Shown: positions 19,213 to 27,681 of the stretch, in pieces
How positions within the stretch are numbered: the first letter of the stretch is position 1
How the letters are laid out: each line of letters begins with the position of its first letter
NCBI GenBank assembly: GCA_017454765.1
Contig: JAFTCJ010000009.1
Location: 1 to 64,000, forward strand
Direction of reading: 5' to 3'
Length of the DNA: 64,000 nt
Origin: Erysipelotrichaceae bacterium
GTDB lineage: Bacteria > Bacillota_I > Bacilli_A > Erysipelotrichales > Erysipelotrichaceae
Notes under the pieces: model-generated
What the model was told of the DNA's origin: nothing
Seen by the model: the letters and a program-made list of their open reading frames with translations, nothing else
Database searches by the model: none
Made by a program: the position numbers and the translations under genes

Positions 19213-20015
19213 AAGTCACCTCTGAACCGCTTGGCGATATCCATGAGTTCCTTCACTCTTTCCTGATCGACAGCATCATAGAAGGAACCATTATATTTCA
19301 ATGATGTTCCAACGACACAGCCATCGGCGATGCTTAAAGTCTTTTCGATCGTTGCTGCCTTGACACCGTTGGAAGCAAGTACCGGTTTATCCGTCACTTT
19401 CTTGCTGCGGGAGATCAGCGAATCATCGATCGGCCTGCCCGCCGTAAGTCCGAACACCAGCATTGCATCCGGATTCATCGCAAAGTCGACACTTCTTACG
19501 ACATCTTCGATCGGTCTTTCGGCGATCTGCTTCGCTCCTTCGGGAACGATCGTTGCCAGGAGCTTGAGATCGTCCAGATGCAGTTCCGCCTTATGGCGCA
19601 TCATCTCGCCCATCGGAACGGAAGAGATGCCGTCATCGGATGCATAGGCACCGAAGAAAGTGCCTCTGATGAACTGTGCATCCACTGCACAGGCCAGATC
19701 AAAAGCCTTGTAGGGATCGACAGCGATGTTGACACCGAACGGTACTCTGATCTCATTTTTCAGTTCACCGATGATCCTGGCCATGCAGGCAACGGTGACC
19801 GGTCTGACATTATCGGTATAGGGGATCGAAAACTCATTCGTGAAGAGTACCGCATCGATACCCCCGTCCTGCAAAGCATGCAGATCATGTCTTGCCCGGT
19901 CGATGACTTTATCCAATCCGCCCTCTTTATCATATTTCGGATCAGTAGGCATGGCCATCAGATGCATCATGCCGATGACCGGCTTGTCTGTGCCAAACAG
20001 ATCCTTCATCCACAT
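19209..20015 (-). CDS. BtpA/SgcQ-family protein (paralog 2)
   Basis: The 268-residue BtpA-family TIM barrel begins MWMKDLFGTDKPVIGMMHLMA and has the landmarks ALQDGGIDAVLFTNEFSIPY, RVPFGVN, FFGAYASDDG, MLVFGLTAG and LASNGVKA. It is closely similar to paralog 3 along its full length, so the pair looks like a tandem duplication; the 2-base gap between them fits one operon. Their sequences differ around the barrel face (SSVPMGEMMRHKAEL here versus TTYAQGEIERHRVDV in paralog 3), which may mean different substrates. Reaction not established for the family. Confidence 0.85.
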   Translation of the reverse strand: MWMKDLFGTDKPVIGMMHLMAMPTDPKYDKEGGLDKVIDRARHDLHALQDGGIDAVLFTNEFSIPYTDNVRPVTVACMARIIGELKNEIRVPFGVNIAVDPYKAFDLACAVDAQFIRGTFFGAYASDDGISSVPMGEMMRHKAELHLDDLKLLATIVPEGAKQIAERPIEDVVRSVDFAMNPDAMLVFGLTAGRPIDDSLISRSKKVTDKPVLASNGVKAATIEKTLSIADGCVVGTSLKYNGSFYDAVDQERVKELMDIAKRFRGDL

Positions 20016-20017
20016 TT

Positions 20018-20824
20018 TCAGATATCTCCTCTGAACGCCTTTGCTGCATCCATGAGCTGCTTCACTCTGTTGACGTCGGTCTTGTTATAGAACTTTCCAT
20101 CATATTTCATCCAGGTACCGACAACACAGCCATCAGAGATCTTCAGCATATCGGCAACTGTATCTGCCTTTACACCGTTGGAGGCAAAGACAGGCGTATC
20201 GGTCGCTGATTTTGCTCTGGTGATATTGGTCGTATCGATCTCAGCACCTGCGTTATTGCCAAAGACAAGAAGAGCGCCCGGAGCGATCGAGAAAGTGACA
20301 GACTTAGCGACATCCTCGATCGGTCTTTCGGCGACCTGTCTGGCTCCTTCCGGTACCAGTGTAGCCAGTGTATAAACATCTTTGCAGCCGACATCGACTC
20401 TGTGCCTTTCGATCTCGCCCTGGGCATAAGTGGTGATACCGTAATCTCCCGCATAGGCACCGAAGAAAGATTCTCTGACAAAATCAGCACCCACAGCAGC
20501 AGCCAGGTCAAATACTTTATAGGGGTCCATGGCAACATCGACACCGAACGGCACTGTGATCTCACTCTTTAATTCACCTATGATCCTGGCCATGCAGGCG
20601 ATGGTAACAACTCTGACATTCTCCACGTAAGGAATGGAGAACTCGTTGCAGAACAGCACACCGTCGATACCGCCGTCCTGCAAGGCATGCAGGTCTTCCC
20701 TTGCCCTGTCGATGACCGCCTGAATTCCACCTTTGGGGTCATACTTCGGGTCTGTCGGCAATGCCATTAAGTGCAGCATGCCGATGACCGGCTTGTCTGT
20801 TCCGAATACTTCTTTCATCCACAT
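20018..20824 (-). CDS. BtpA/SgcQ-family protein (paralog 3)
   Basis: The 268-residue BtpA-family TIM barrel (MWMKEVFGTDKPVIGMLHLMA, ALQDGGIDGVLFCNEFSIPY, VPFGVDVAMDP, FFGAYAGDYG, LLVFGNNAGAE, ASNGVKADT) is the tandem near-duplicate of paralog 2. A GAGGAAAGAT ribosome binding site precedes it, 23 bases after the HAD gene. It differs from paralog 2 in having NNAGAE where paralog 2 has LTAGRP, close to the expected phosphate-binding end of the barrel. Confidence 0.85.
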   Translation of the reverse strand: MWMKEVFGTDKPVIGMLHLMALPTDPKYDPKGGIQAVIDRAREDLHALQDGGIDGVLFCNEFSIPYVENVRVVTIACMARIIGELKSEITVPFGVDVAMDPYKVFDLAAAVGADFVRESFFGAYAGDYGITTYAQGEIERHRVDVGCKDVYTLATLVPEGARQVAERPIEDVAKSVTFSIAPGALLVFGNNAGAEIDTTNITRAKSATDTPVFASNGVKADTVADMLKISDGCVVGTWMKYDGKFYNKTDVNRVKQLMDAAKAFRGDI

Positions 20825-20847
20825 AATATCTTTCCTCCTCTTTTTTT

Positions 20848-21477
20848 CTATAATTCTATTTCGTTAAAGGAATCAACTTCCTTATCTGCCATTGATGTAT
20901 CCTGTATGACTCTCGATCCTTTGAATCCTACCGTATAGATGCCGCTGGCGATCCCGGCCCTGATCCCGTTGGGAGAATCTTCGATGATCATCAGGTCCTT
21001 TTTATCGATCCCCATTTTTTCCGCCGCCATATTGTAGATCAGGGGATCGGGTTTCCCCTTTGATAAACCATGTCCCGACAGGACCCATTCAAAGTAATCC
21101 CTGATCTTCAGGCTGTCCATGATCGTATAAAGATAGTTGTAATCCGATGAAGATGCCACACATATCCGGATCCCTTTTTCTTTGCACCTGTCCAGGAACT
21201 CATAGAGACCTTCCATCGGTTTGAATTTCCTGATGTCAGTGCTTTCTTCATAGATACTCATGGATCTTCTGTTAAACTCTTCCGGTGACATATTCAGATG
21301 ATAGGTATTGACCAACTCTGTTCCGATTGCCTGAAGGTTCTGTCCCACGACATGCTGAAGCTCTTCAAACGTCGCATCGATACCGATGCTTTGCATGAAG
21401 CTTACAAGTGCATCGATGTAAGGCGGTTCGCTGTCGGTGACCACACCGTCAAAATCAAATATGATCCCCTTTATCAT
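20848..21477 (-). CDS. HAD-family beta-phosphoglucomutase-like sugar phosphatase
   Basis: The 209-residue HAD subfamily IA protein has motif I DFDGVVTDSEP (nucleophile Asp and acid/base Asp), a helical cap, motif II ASSS, motif III Lys in KGKPDP and motif IV EDSPNG. This pattern is shared by beta-phosphoglucomutases and sugar-phosphate phosphatases. It overlaps the EIIA stop by 4 bases, so it is coupled to the PTS. A paralog with the same C-terminal signature (VGFKGS...QDTS-x-AD-x-EV) lies at 27033. The likely role is dephosphorylation or mutation of the imported sugar phosphate. Confidence 0.85.
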   Translation of the reverse strand: MIKGIIFDFDGVVTDSEPPYIDALVSFMQSIGIDATFEELQHVVGQNLQAIGTELVNTYHLNMSPEEFNRRSMSIYEESTDIRKFKPMEGLYEFLDRCKEKGIRICVASSSDYNYLYTIMDSLKIRDYFEWVLSGHGLSKGKPDPLIYNMAAEKMGIDKKDLMIIEDSPNGIRAGIASGIYTVGFKGSRVIQDTSMADKEVDSFNEIEL

Positions 21478-21938
21478 GCGTTATCGTCATCCAGTTTTTC
21501 CGTCAGGAAATACTCATCAAGAAGGACTTTAAGCTCTTCTTCATTGCAGTCATCCATCTTCTTCAGGAACTGCGGATCTTTTAAACTCCTGATCACTCTG
21601 GTGACGATCTTGATATGCTCACTGTCGTCTAACAGTGCCAGATTCAGGACATAACGCACTTCGATGTCCTGATCCCAGTCAGCCATTGATCTGAACATAA
21701 CCGGTTCATCCAGCCTCAGAGCACAGATCGCCTGTCTCAATACATATTCATTGCTGGCATGAGGGATCGCCACCGGGCAGAACTCCGTCAGACCGGTAGG
21801 ATACTCTGCTTCCCGTTCCGCACATTTTTCCCAGAACTCTTCCACGACGCAGCCTTCCTCATACAGCTTTGTGCCGGTCATCTTCAGAGCTTCTCTCCAG
21901 TTCTGGGCATGTCCCTCTATAACATAAATCTCACTCAT
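21474..21938 (-). CDS. PTS EIIA component, galactitol/fructose type (SgcA/GatA-like)
   Basis: The 154-residue cytoplasmic EIIA takes phosphate from HPr on His60 (PVAIPHASNE) and passes it to the EIIB at 23811. Length and the P-H-A motif fit the PTS_EIIA_2 domain. It overlaps the upstream membrane-protein gene and the downstream HAD gene by 4 bases each. A terminator and one extra gene separate it from EIIC, unlike the usual contiguous A-B-C order. Confidence 0.85.
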   Translation of the reverse strand: MSEIYVIEGHAQNWREALKMTGTKLYEEGCVVEEFWEKCAEREAEYPTGLTEFCPVAIPHASNEYVLRQAICALRLDEPVMFRSMADWDQDIEVRYVLNLALLDDSEHIKIVTRVIRSLKDPQFLKKMDDCNEEELKVLLDEYFLTEKLDDDNA

Positions 21939-22438
21939 TTTTTCTCCTCCTTTTTCCGGATCGGTCTGCTTCTTTCGATCCGTCTGGAAGTGTCGATCGC
22001 TTTCTCTCTGCCGATGAAATCGATCTCAATTCTCTTTCTCTTTTTCTTGACCGTATCCAGGATCTCTTTTGTGTCCTCCGGCGTAAACACATTGGGGATC
22101 GAGAATTCCGTTTTACGGTCGTCTCTCATATAAAACCTGATTCTGATTACAGGATTGTATTCAATCTTTAAAATATCATCATATCTGATGTGTCTGACAT
22201 CCACCAGACCGTCCCAGAAGAAGATCTCATTGTCCTTGAACTGAAGTCTCAACAGGAATCCCCTGAGACAGTAAAACACACCCAACAAAGTTCCTGAAGT
22301 CAGAAATGCGATGTTGTAGATCAGCTTGGAATAATAGAATCTTTTTCTGATGATCAGATACGCCACACAGCCTAACATCAGCAGGCCGAAGAGGAAATAT
22401 CTGACTCTCAGATCTTTTCTGCATCTGTAAATTTTCAT
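21935..22438 (-). CDS. Small membrane protein with PH-like cytoplasmic domain, unknown function
   Basis: From the ATG at 22438 the product is 167 residues. It has two membrane helices (VRYFLFGLLMLGCVAYLII and LIYNIAFLTSGTLLGVFYCL), then a ~100-residue beta-rich domain (LQFKDNEIFFWDGLVDVRHI...ILKIEYNP...RFYMRDDRKTEFSIP) resembling the bPH/YcxB-type domains of membrane proteins, and a very basic tail (KKKRKR...RRIERSRPIRKKEEKK). A longer frame opening at a TTG inside the EIIC terminator (22486) is unlikely. There is no clear ribosome binding site. It overlaps the EIIA start by 4 bases, so it belongs to the PTS operon. I do not recognise the family. Confidence 0.6.
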   Translation of the reverse strand: MKIYRCRKDLRVRYFLFGLLMLGCVAYLIIRKRFYYSKLIYNIAFLTSGTLLGVFYCLRGFLLRLQFKDNEIFFWDGLVDVRHIRYDDILKIEYNPVIRIRFYMRDDRKTEFSIPNVFTPEDTKEILDTVKKKRKRIEIDFIGREKAIDTSRRIERSRPIRKKEEKK

Positions 22439-22458
22439 ATACAAACAAAATAAAAGAA

Positions 22459-22486
22459 TTGTCCGGGTGTTGAAGCACCCGGACAA
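22459..22486 (-). terminator. Terminator or attenuator after galactitol-type EIIC
   Basis: An 11-bp stem TTGTCCGGGTG/CACCCGGACAA with a 6-base loop begins 15 bases after the EIIC stop and is followed by TTCTTTTATTTTG on the minus strand. Because EIIA and sugar enzymes continue downstream without an obvious promoter, it may act as a partial terminator setting B/C against A stoichiometry. Confidence 0.75.
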
Positions 22487-22500
22487 TAATCAGCAACAGT

Positions 22501-23784
22501 TTACCAGGCGCCTAACAGTTTGGCGATAACACCCAGGATGACACACTGCATCTCTTCGATACCTGAACCAGTGACCTGACCCATGGAAGCTGTGATGTAG
22601 CCTGTCTCCAGAGCCAGCTTGGTAGCTAACGGAGCCATGAAGCTGTACATCAGGAAGCAGTAAGCCATACATACCGCTGAAGCAACGATGGTCTTGAAGA
22701 CATCACCCTTCGCAAACAGCGAACATGCACAGGTCGTGTAGCACAGTGAGCCAATGGAAGCGATCGGGAAGACCGTTACACCAGGCAGGAATGCCAGAGC
22801 CAGAGCAATCGGGATCATGATGACAGAGCACTGAATACCGGTCTCATCACCGAGATACAGGGCCTCATCCATACCGATGTAGATATCGTAGTCATCACCC
22901 AGGTGAGATTTGAAGAACTTACGGGCAGCATTGGAAACAGGTACCAGACCTTCCATCAGCAGACCGACCATCTTCGGAACCAGGATGATACATGCAGCGA
23001 TCGTAACTGACATCGTGATCGCCGTAGCCAGATCCAGTCTGGTAATGATGGAGATCAGCACGCCGGCAAAGAATGCCAGAACGGATGTCTCACCGAAAGA
23101 ACCGAGCTTGTCGTTGATCCACTTGCCGTTGATGTTGATGTTGGCAAGGCCAGGAATCAGGTCGATGAGCTTGCAGACGACCCAGTCGATGCCCCACATG
23201 TAGTAAGCATCTGAGTTACAGCAGGTCGTACCGGGCAGTCCGTAATACTCCTGCCAGTAAGGTGCGATCTTGTCGCCCAGTTTCAGGACGATGACGAAAG
23301 TCAGCAGACCGACCAGGATACCGATGATAGCTGCAGCAGCAGGGCTCAAACCGATCATCATCAGTACGTAGTAGCTGATGGCTGCGCCAAGGATAAAGTG
23401 CCAGTAGTTCCATACGTCGACGTCCATCGTCTTCGTGAATTTCAGACGAATCAGAACGTAGTTCAGGATCATGCCCAGCGGAACGATCGCGATAGCGAAC
23501 GGTGTAGACCAGGCAATCGCACCGATTCCTTCCCAGCCGATATCAGTGACAGTGAAACCTGCACCGAGGTCGGCATAGTGCTCAACAGCCGGTGCCAGCG
23601 CATCACACAATACGCCGATGACCAGGTTGATACCGGTGAATCCGGCACCGATCTTCAAGCCGTTCTTGAAAGAATCAAACAGATTCATCTTGAAGAACAG
23701 GCCGAGGATGGTGATGACAAACGGTAAGAAAATACCGCCGCCGAGATTCAGCACAAAGTTGACAACATTCGATAAAATCTCCAT
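22501..23784 (-). CDS. PTS galactitol-type EIIC permease (SgcC/GatC-like)
   Basis: The 427-residue integral membrane protein has about 11-12 hydrophobic segments and family landmarks FKNGLKIGAGFTGINL near residue 40, NYVLIRLKFTKTMDVDVWNYWHF near 115, LMEGLVPVSNAARKFFK near 280 and DEALYLGDETG near 310. It would translocate and phosphorylate a polyol or related sugar with EIIB and EIIA of this cluster. It lies 26 bases after EIIB and is followed by a strong hairpin. Substrate cannot be read from sequence; the BtpA, epimerase and M42 neighbours argue for an Sgc-type rather than a plain galactitol system. Confidence 0.9.
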   Translation of the reverse strand: MEILSNVVNFVLNLGGGIFLPFVITILGLFFKMNLFDSFKNGLKIGAGFTGINLVIGVLCDALAPAVEHYADLGAGFTVTDIGWEGIGAIAWSTPFAIAIVPLGMILNYVLIRLKFTKTMDVDVWNYWHFILGAAISYYVLMMIGLSPAAAAIIGILVGLLTFVIVLKLGDKIAPYWQEYYGLPGTTCCNSDAYYMWGIDWVVCKLIDLIPGLANININGKWINDKLGSFGETSVLAFFAGVLISIITRLDLATAITMSVTIAACIILVPKMVGLLMEGLVPVSNAARKFFKSHLGDDYDIYIGMDEALYLGDETGIQCSVIMIPIALALAFLPGVTVFPIASIGSLCYTTCACSLFAKGDVFKTIVASAVCMAYCFLMYSFMAPLATKLALETGYITASMGQVTGSGIEEMQCVILGVIAKLLGAW

Positions 23785-23810
23785 AAATTTCCCCTTTCTT
23801 CAATCAATAC

Positions 23811-24116
23811 TTAATCTGCGTTATACTTAGCAGCAGCTTCCAGAAGAGCAGCTTTCACATCTTCGATCACCGCATCTTCATTGATACCGCTGATTAAGCC
23901 ATCCACACGCACGAGTTTCGTGCCGACATCCTGTTTGAAATTGGAAGTCACAAAACAGATGTCGAAATCTGCGGCATTGGCCATGACGTTCTGGATACGC
24001 TCCTTGTGAACATCGATGTCAACACCGATACCCTTGGCGATCTTCTGGATCTCCTCGGCAGCATAAGCACTCGTAGCAATACCTGATCCGCAGGCAATCA
24101 TAACTTTAACAGCCAT
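23811..24116 (-). CDS. PTS galactitol-type EIIB (SgcB/GatB-like)
   Basis: The 101-residue cytoplasmic EIIB has its phosphocysteine at Cys9 in MIACGSGIATS, the PTS_IIB loop. I start it at the ATG at 24116, 8 bases after AAAGGAG, rather than at an upstream in-frame codon that would add 22 residues. First gene of the Sgc-like operon; a leader of about 110 bases separates it from the promoter at 24234-24263. Confidence 0.9.
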   Translation of the reverse strand: MAVKVMIACGSGIATSAYAAEEIQKIAKGIGVDIDVHKERIQNVMANAADFDICFVTSNFKQDVGTKLVRVDGLISGINEDAVIEDVKAALLEAAAKYNAD

Positions 24117-24233
24117 AGAACATCTCCTTTTCATTAATAACCCTCGATAAAAACCAAATAACGAAAACCATTTCAAACACAAAAGATGATCGTGTCAGAT
24201 GATGAATTTGATTTTTATCTTGCTGTTAATTTC

Positions 24234-24263
24234 ATTATATATCTTGCTGCTCAGATGTGTAAA
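24234..24263 (-). promoter_or_regulatory. Promoter of the Sgc-like PTS operon
   Basis: On the minus strand TTTACA (24263-24258) and TATAAT (24239-24234) are separated by 18 bases. A poor cre-like sequence (TGAAATGGTTTTCG, 24175-24162) lies downstream in the leader. The gap 24117-24416 otherwise holds only this promoter and the EIID terminator; I see no gene in it. Confidence 0.55.
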
Positions 24264-24365
24264 ATAAAGCACTTTTAATTCAGACACTGTGCCGGCTGAT
24301 ACAGCAAAACCATGAAAAGATGCCGACAGACCTGCAGATCCTCTGTATATCATGTTTTCTGAAGA

Positions 24366-24395
24366 AATACGGCAAGCCATCCGGCCTGCCGTATT
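24366..24395 (-). terminator. Terminator of the mannose-type EIIC/EIID genes
   Basis: A 13-bp stem with one G-U pair (AATACGGCAGGCC/GGCTTGCCGTATT, 4-base loop) begins 22 bases after the EIID stop and is followed by TCTTC. Confidence 0.7.
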
Positions 24396-24416
24396 CCCGC
24401 AATTATTCTGAATCTC

Positions 24417-25214
24417 TTAGAGAATACCCAAGAAATAGCAGGCAAAGCCGATGACAAACAACGCAATGATGATCTTGCTGACAGGTGTTCCCTTCCTTAA
24501 GAAATAGAAGATGCCCAAGGTCGTCACGACACCGAGCAGATTCGGCGCGATATCATTGAGGATATCCTGGATCGCAACATCCTGTACGACAAACGGTGTT
24601 TCGATACCGACATTTGTGATGATCATTGCTCCGGCAATCGTCATACCGATTAGACCGAGACAGTCGGTGATCTTGTGAATGATCTCCGAGTCGGTGATCT
24701 TATCCAATACGTTTTTGCCTACATGATAGCCTTCATAGAATGTGAAGACACCGATCGCAGTGATGTATGCGCCGTAGAACAGGAAGAACAGTACCGGTGC
24801 GATCGTATAGCCGTCCAGAGCCATGTTGACGAAGATCGCCAGAAGAACGACCTTGACAAGGCCCTGCGTGATCGTATCACCCAGACCGGCTAAAGGACCC
24901 ATCAGACCGATCTTGACATTGTTGATCAGATCATCGGTGATCGGAGCGCCGTTGGCTCTGTCTTCTTCCATCGAAGCGACAAGGCCCGGAATGAATGCAC
25001 CCCAGTTGTTTTCGGTGTTAAAGAAGACCAGGTGACGTTTCATAGCTTCCGCTCTTTCCTCTTTCGTCTCATACAGACGGTTGATGACAGGAGCCATGGA
25101 GATACAGAAGCCTAATGACATCAGTCTTTCATAGGACAGACATACTTCAGTCTGCGTTTCCCACAGTAAGAAGGTCTTGATCAGATCGCCTCTTGTTAAT
25201 TTCTTTTCAGCCAT
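24417..25214 (-). CDS. PTS mannose-family EIID
   Basis: The 265-residue protein is full length for EIID (ManZ-like). It has LTRGDLIKTFLLWETQ at the N-terminus, AMKRHLVFFNTENNWGAFIPG near 60-80, IGLMGPLAGLGDTITQG near 128-145, then C-terminal membrane helices ending IALFVIGFACYFLGIL. EIID forms the membrane complex with EIIC. Its start overlaps the EIIC stop by one base. The partner EIIC is truncated and no mannose EIIB is in the window, so this system is probably non-functional as it stands. Confidence 0.9.
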   Translation of the reverse strand: MAEKKLTRGDLIKTFLLWETQTEVCLSYERLMSLGFCISMAPVINRLYETKEERAEAMKRHLVFFNTENNWGAFIPGLVASMEEDRANGAPITDDLINNVKIGLMGPLAGLGDTITQGLVKVVLLAIFVNMALDGYTIAPVLFFLFYGAYITAIGVFTFYEGYHVGKNVLDKITDSEIIHKITDCLGLIGMTIAGAMIITNVGIETPFVVQDVAIQDILNDIAPNLLGVVTTLGIFYFLRKGTPVSKIIIALFVIGFACYFLGIL

Positions 25215-25624
25215 TATGCATTACCTTCTTTCTTTGAGAATACATTCCAGTAGATCAGGACGCAGGCCAGAGCGAACAGTGCAATACCGATCGTCGGCAG
25301 ACCCACGTAACCTGCCAGGATATAGCCCAGCAGAGCAAACGCAACATACTTCTTGTTGTAGACCGCCTTGAACATCATGCCGATACCAAGCGCCGGCAGT
25401 AATGTACCGACAGCAACCAGACCGCCGTTGACCCATTCAGGCAGAGAGTTCATCAGAGTCTCAAGATACTCGGCTCCGAAGTATACAGCCAGGAACGTCG
25501 GGATACCGTAAAGAACGACATTGGTTAATAACAGCAGCAGCCAGTTATAGATCCACAGTCCTTTCGTCTCGCCCTTTTCGGCATACTTGTCTGCCATATG
25601 CACCCAGGCAGCATTGATAGACAT
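25214..25624 (-). pseudogene. C-terminal half of a mannose-family PTS EIIC (5'-truncated)
   Basis: The frame encodes only the second half of a ManY/AgaC-type EIIC: SINAAWVHMADKYAEKG, an IYFGAE-like AVYFGAEYLETLMNSLPEW stretch, the GGLVAVGTLLPALGIGMMFK signature and three final helices. About 130 N-terminal residues with the first membrane helices are missing. Reading upstream, the frame meets a stop at 25660 within 12 codons and shows no ribosome binding site for the ATG at 25624. At exactly this point a head-to-head LevR-type gene is also cut, so both lost their 5' ends in one event or an assembly join. Confidence 0.75.
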
Positions 25625-26987
25625 GTACAGATTGGAACTGACACAGAGCGATCTGGATCATGACGCAAAGACGTATTCTGGATCGATCATGAAAATGATC
25701 GAGACCGATTATGTCCTTTTTGACGAAGAAGGCCATTCCGATGACTTCGACAAGTTCGTCGAGTTCCCGCTCCAGTCAAGGGCACATCTGCTTTCCCAGT
25801 TTGTGAACGGATTTGATATCGACATCAGTTCCCTCAACAGCATGGAAGACTATGTCTATGAAAACATCAACTGCCTGAAAAACTGCAGCGAGACATATCT
25901 CAAGGCATTAAGAAACAATATCGATCCCTATGTTTTCTCTGTTACCACATCGATTCTGTTCAGCCATCCGGATTATTCTTCCCTCGCCGCTCATCAGCAG
26001 CTGCTCTACGGGATCCTGTTACACATCACCAACAGCATCAGACGGATCAAGAGCGGCAACTATCATCATGACGACTCCGAAAGCCTTTCGGATAAGATAT
26101 ACAGCGAAGAATTCCGTGTTGCCAAGGAGATTTACAGTCACTTTGAAAAGAAATATGATTTCAATGTCAGCAACCGGGAGATCGACTTCCTTGCCAGCTA
26201 TCTGGCCATAACCGGCAAATACGTCAGTCAGACCTCACCGGCCATACTGGTCATCGCCCACGGTGAGAAGACCGCCAGCGACATGGTGTCTTATATCAGA
26301 AAAACAATTGCCGGAGACTACCATCTTGATGCCATCGATTACAGTGAGAACATGCAGCTCAATGACCTGCTGGAACTGGCCTGCATCAAATCATCCGAAC
26401 TGAATCAAGGATCCGGTGTCCTTTTTTTCGTCGACATGGAGCCTCTGACGACGATCAGCGAACATGTCATCCGCACGACCGGAATACCTACCAAGACCAT
26501 CTTCCCCCTGACGATGAATGGTCTGATCCAGATCATCACCAAAAGCATGTCAGCCGAAAATGATATGGAATCGCTTGTCCTGGCCAATCCGGCCGCTCAG
26601 AATTATCATTTCCGCGAAGATGACAGGGACGACTTTATCCGCGCAGTCACCGAAAGGATCATCGCCAAATCAGTGATCTTCATAGATGCACAGAAGATCG
26701 TTGACATCCTGAAGGTCTGTCTGGATGATGCGCTTCAGATGCTGAGGATCCCTTACAGCAACGATATTGCGGTCAAATACCTCTGCCACTGTTCCATCAT
26801 GATCGAACGGGTCATCAGAAAAGAAGCATGGGACAATAGAAGACTGAAACAGTACCTCAGCCAGAATCACAGACTGCTGGACACTGTGGAACAGGGCTTT
26901 GAATATGCCGCCGGCAGTCTGGACATCAAAATACCTCAGACAGAACTGGTATACGTGGCAGAAATGTTCGAACCGTATCTTCAGTAA
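25623..26987 (+). pseudogene. C-terminal half of a LevR/ManR-type PTS regulator (AAA+ and HTH lost)
   Basis: About 454 residues remain: PRD1 (~residues 60-205, ending SNREIDFLASYLAIT), a mannose-type EIIA domain with phosphorylatable His in ILVIAHGEKTASDM, an EIIB-like linker, and PRD2 near the end (IDAQKIVDILKV...HCSIMIERVIRK). LevR/ManR proteins are ~930 residues and start with HTH and sigma-54 AAA+ domains that activate mannose PTS operons; these are absent. The frame reads into sequence antisense to EIIC, so the true start is undefined (ATG at 25623 or 25689). If translated it could not activate sigma-54 promoters, though it could still sense PTS phosphorylation. Confidence 0.75.
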
Positions 26988-27002
26988 TCATAAAACTATA
27001 CT

Positions 27003-27025
27003 GAAAGCCCTCTTTCAACTAAAAT
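27003..27025 (+). promoter_or_regulatory. Short inverted repeat and -10 directly upstream of the HAD gene
   Basis: TGAAAGCCCTCTTTCA (27003-27018 region) is a 6-bp inverted repeat around CCCT, and TAAAAT at 27020-27025 ends 7 bases before the ATG at 27033. If TAAAAT is the -10, the transcript would start at the start codon. No convincing -35 is visible. Confidence 0.35.
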
Positions 27026-27032
27026 AAAAGTG

Positions 27033-27680
27033 ATGATAAAAGGAATCATATTCGACTGCGACGGGGTGCTCTTGGACTCCGAACCAATTTTCGCAAAAGC
27101 TGCAGAAGTCATGATGGAAGCCTACGGTCTCGATCTTGACTTAAAGAAGCTTCCGGATGCCAACGGAACGACAGTAAGACATTACTGCGAAGTTTTTCTC
27201 GAGCACTTTCCGGAAGTCGATATTCCTCTGGAAAAACTTGTTGAAGACTATTATTATTACTCCGATAAGCTGCTGATGGCCGATGATCTCAAGCCCATGG
27301 AAGGTATCCGGGAATTCTGCAGACACCAGTATGAAAGAGGTCTTCAGCTTTCCATAGCGAGCTCCTCTCCCGCCTATTATGTCGAGCACAAACTGAGGCT
27401 TTTCGGCATCGAGCCTTATTTCGATCATATCGTCTCAGCCGACGATATCAACCATTCCAAACCCCATCCAGAGATCTATCTGAAAGCCATCGAGAGAAGC
27501 GGTCTGGAAAAACAAAATCTGATCGCGATCGAAGATGCACCTAACGGCATTGCATCCGCAAAAGCCGCCGGACTTTATGTTGTCGGTTTCAAAGGTTCTG
27601 AACTTCCGCAGGATACTTCTCAAGCAGATGAGGAAGTATACCGTTTCGAAGATATTCAAATACTGAAAGAAGGAATATAA
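27033..27680 (+). CDS. HAD-family beta-phosphoglucomutase-like sugar phosphatase (second copy)
   Basis: The 215-residue HAD-IA protein has DCDGVLLDSEP (motif I), a helical cap, ASSSP (motif II), HSKPHPEIY (motif III Lys) and IEDAPNGIASA (motif IV). It shares the C-terminal signature VGFKGSELPQDTSQADEEVYRFEDI with the HAD at 20848, so the two probably act on related phosphosugars. It has no Shine-Dalgarno sequence; a GTG lies one codon upstream of the ATG chosen. The M42 gene follows one base after its stop, so the two are one transcript. Confidence 0.85.
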   Translation: MIKGIIFDCDGVLLDSEPIFAKAAEVMMEAYGLDLDLKKLPDANGTTVRHYCEVFLEHFPEVDIPLEKLVEDYYYYSDKLLMADDLKPMEGIREFCRHQYERGLQLSIASSSPAYYVEHKLRLFGIEPYFDHIVSADDINHSKPHPEIYLKAIERSGLEKQNLIAIEDAPNGIASAKAAGLYVVGFKGSELPQDTSQADEEVYRFEDIQILKEGI

Positions 27681-27681
27681 C

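Noticed and set aside
24162-24175. cre-like sequence in the Sgc-like operon leader
   Set aside because: It lacks the central CG and differs at the last base, so it is too weak to list as an operator.
24120-24416. Short reading frame (24195-24380) in the gap between EIIB and EIID
   Set aside because: It overlaps the promoter and terminator, has no ribosome binding site and no recognisable sequence; treated as non-coding.
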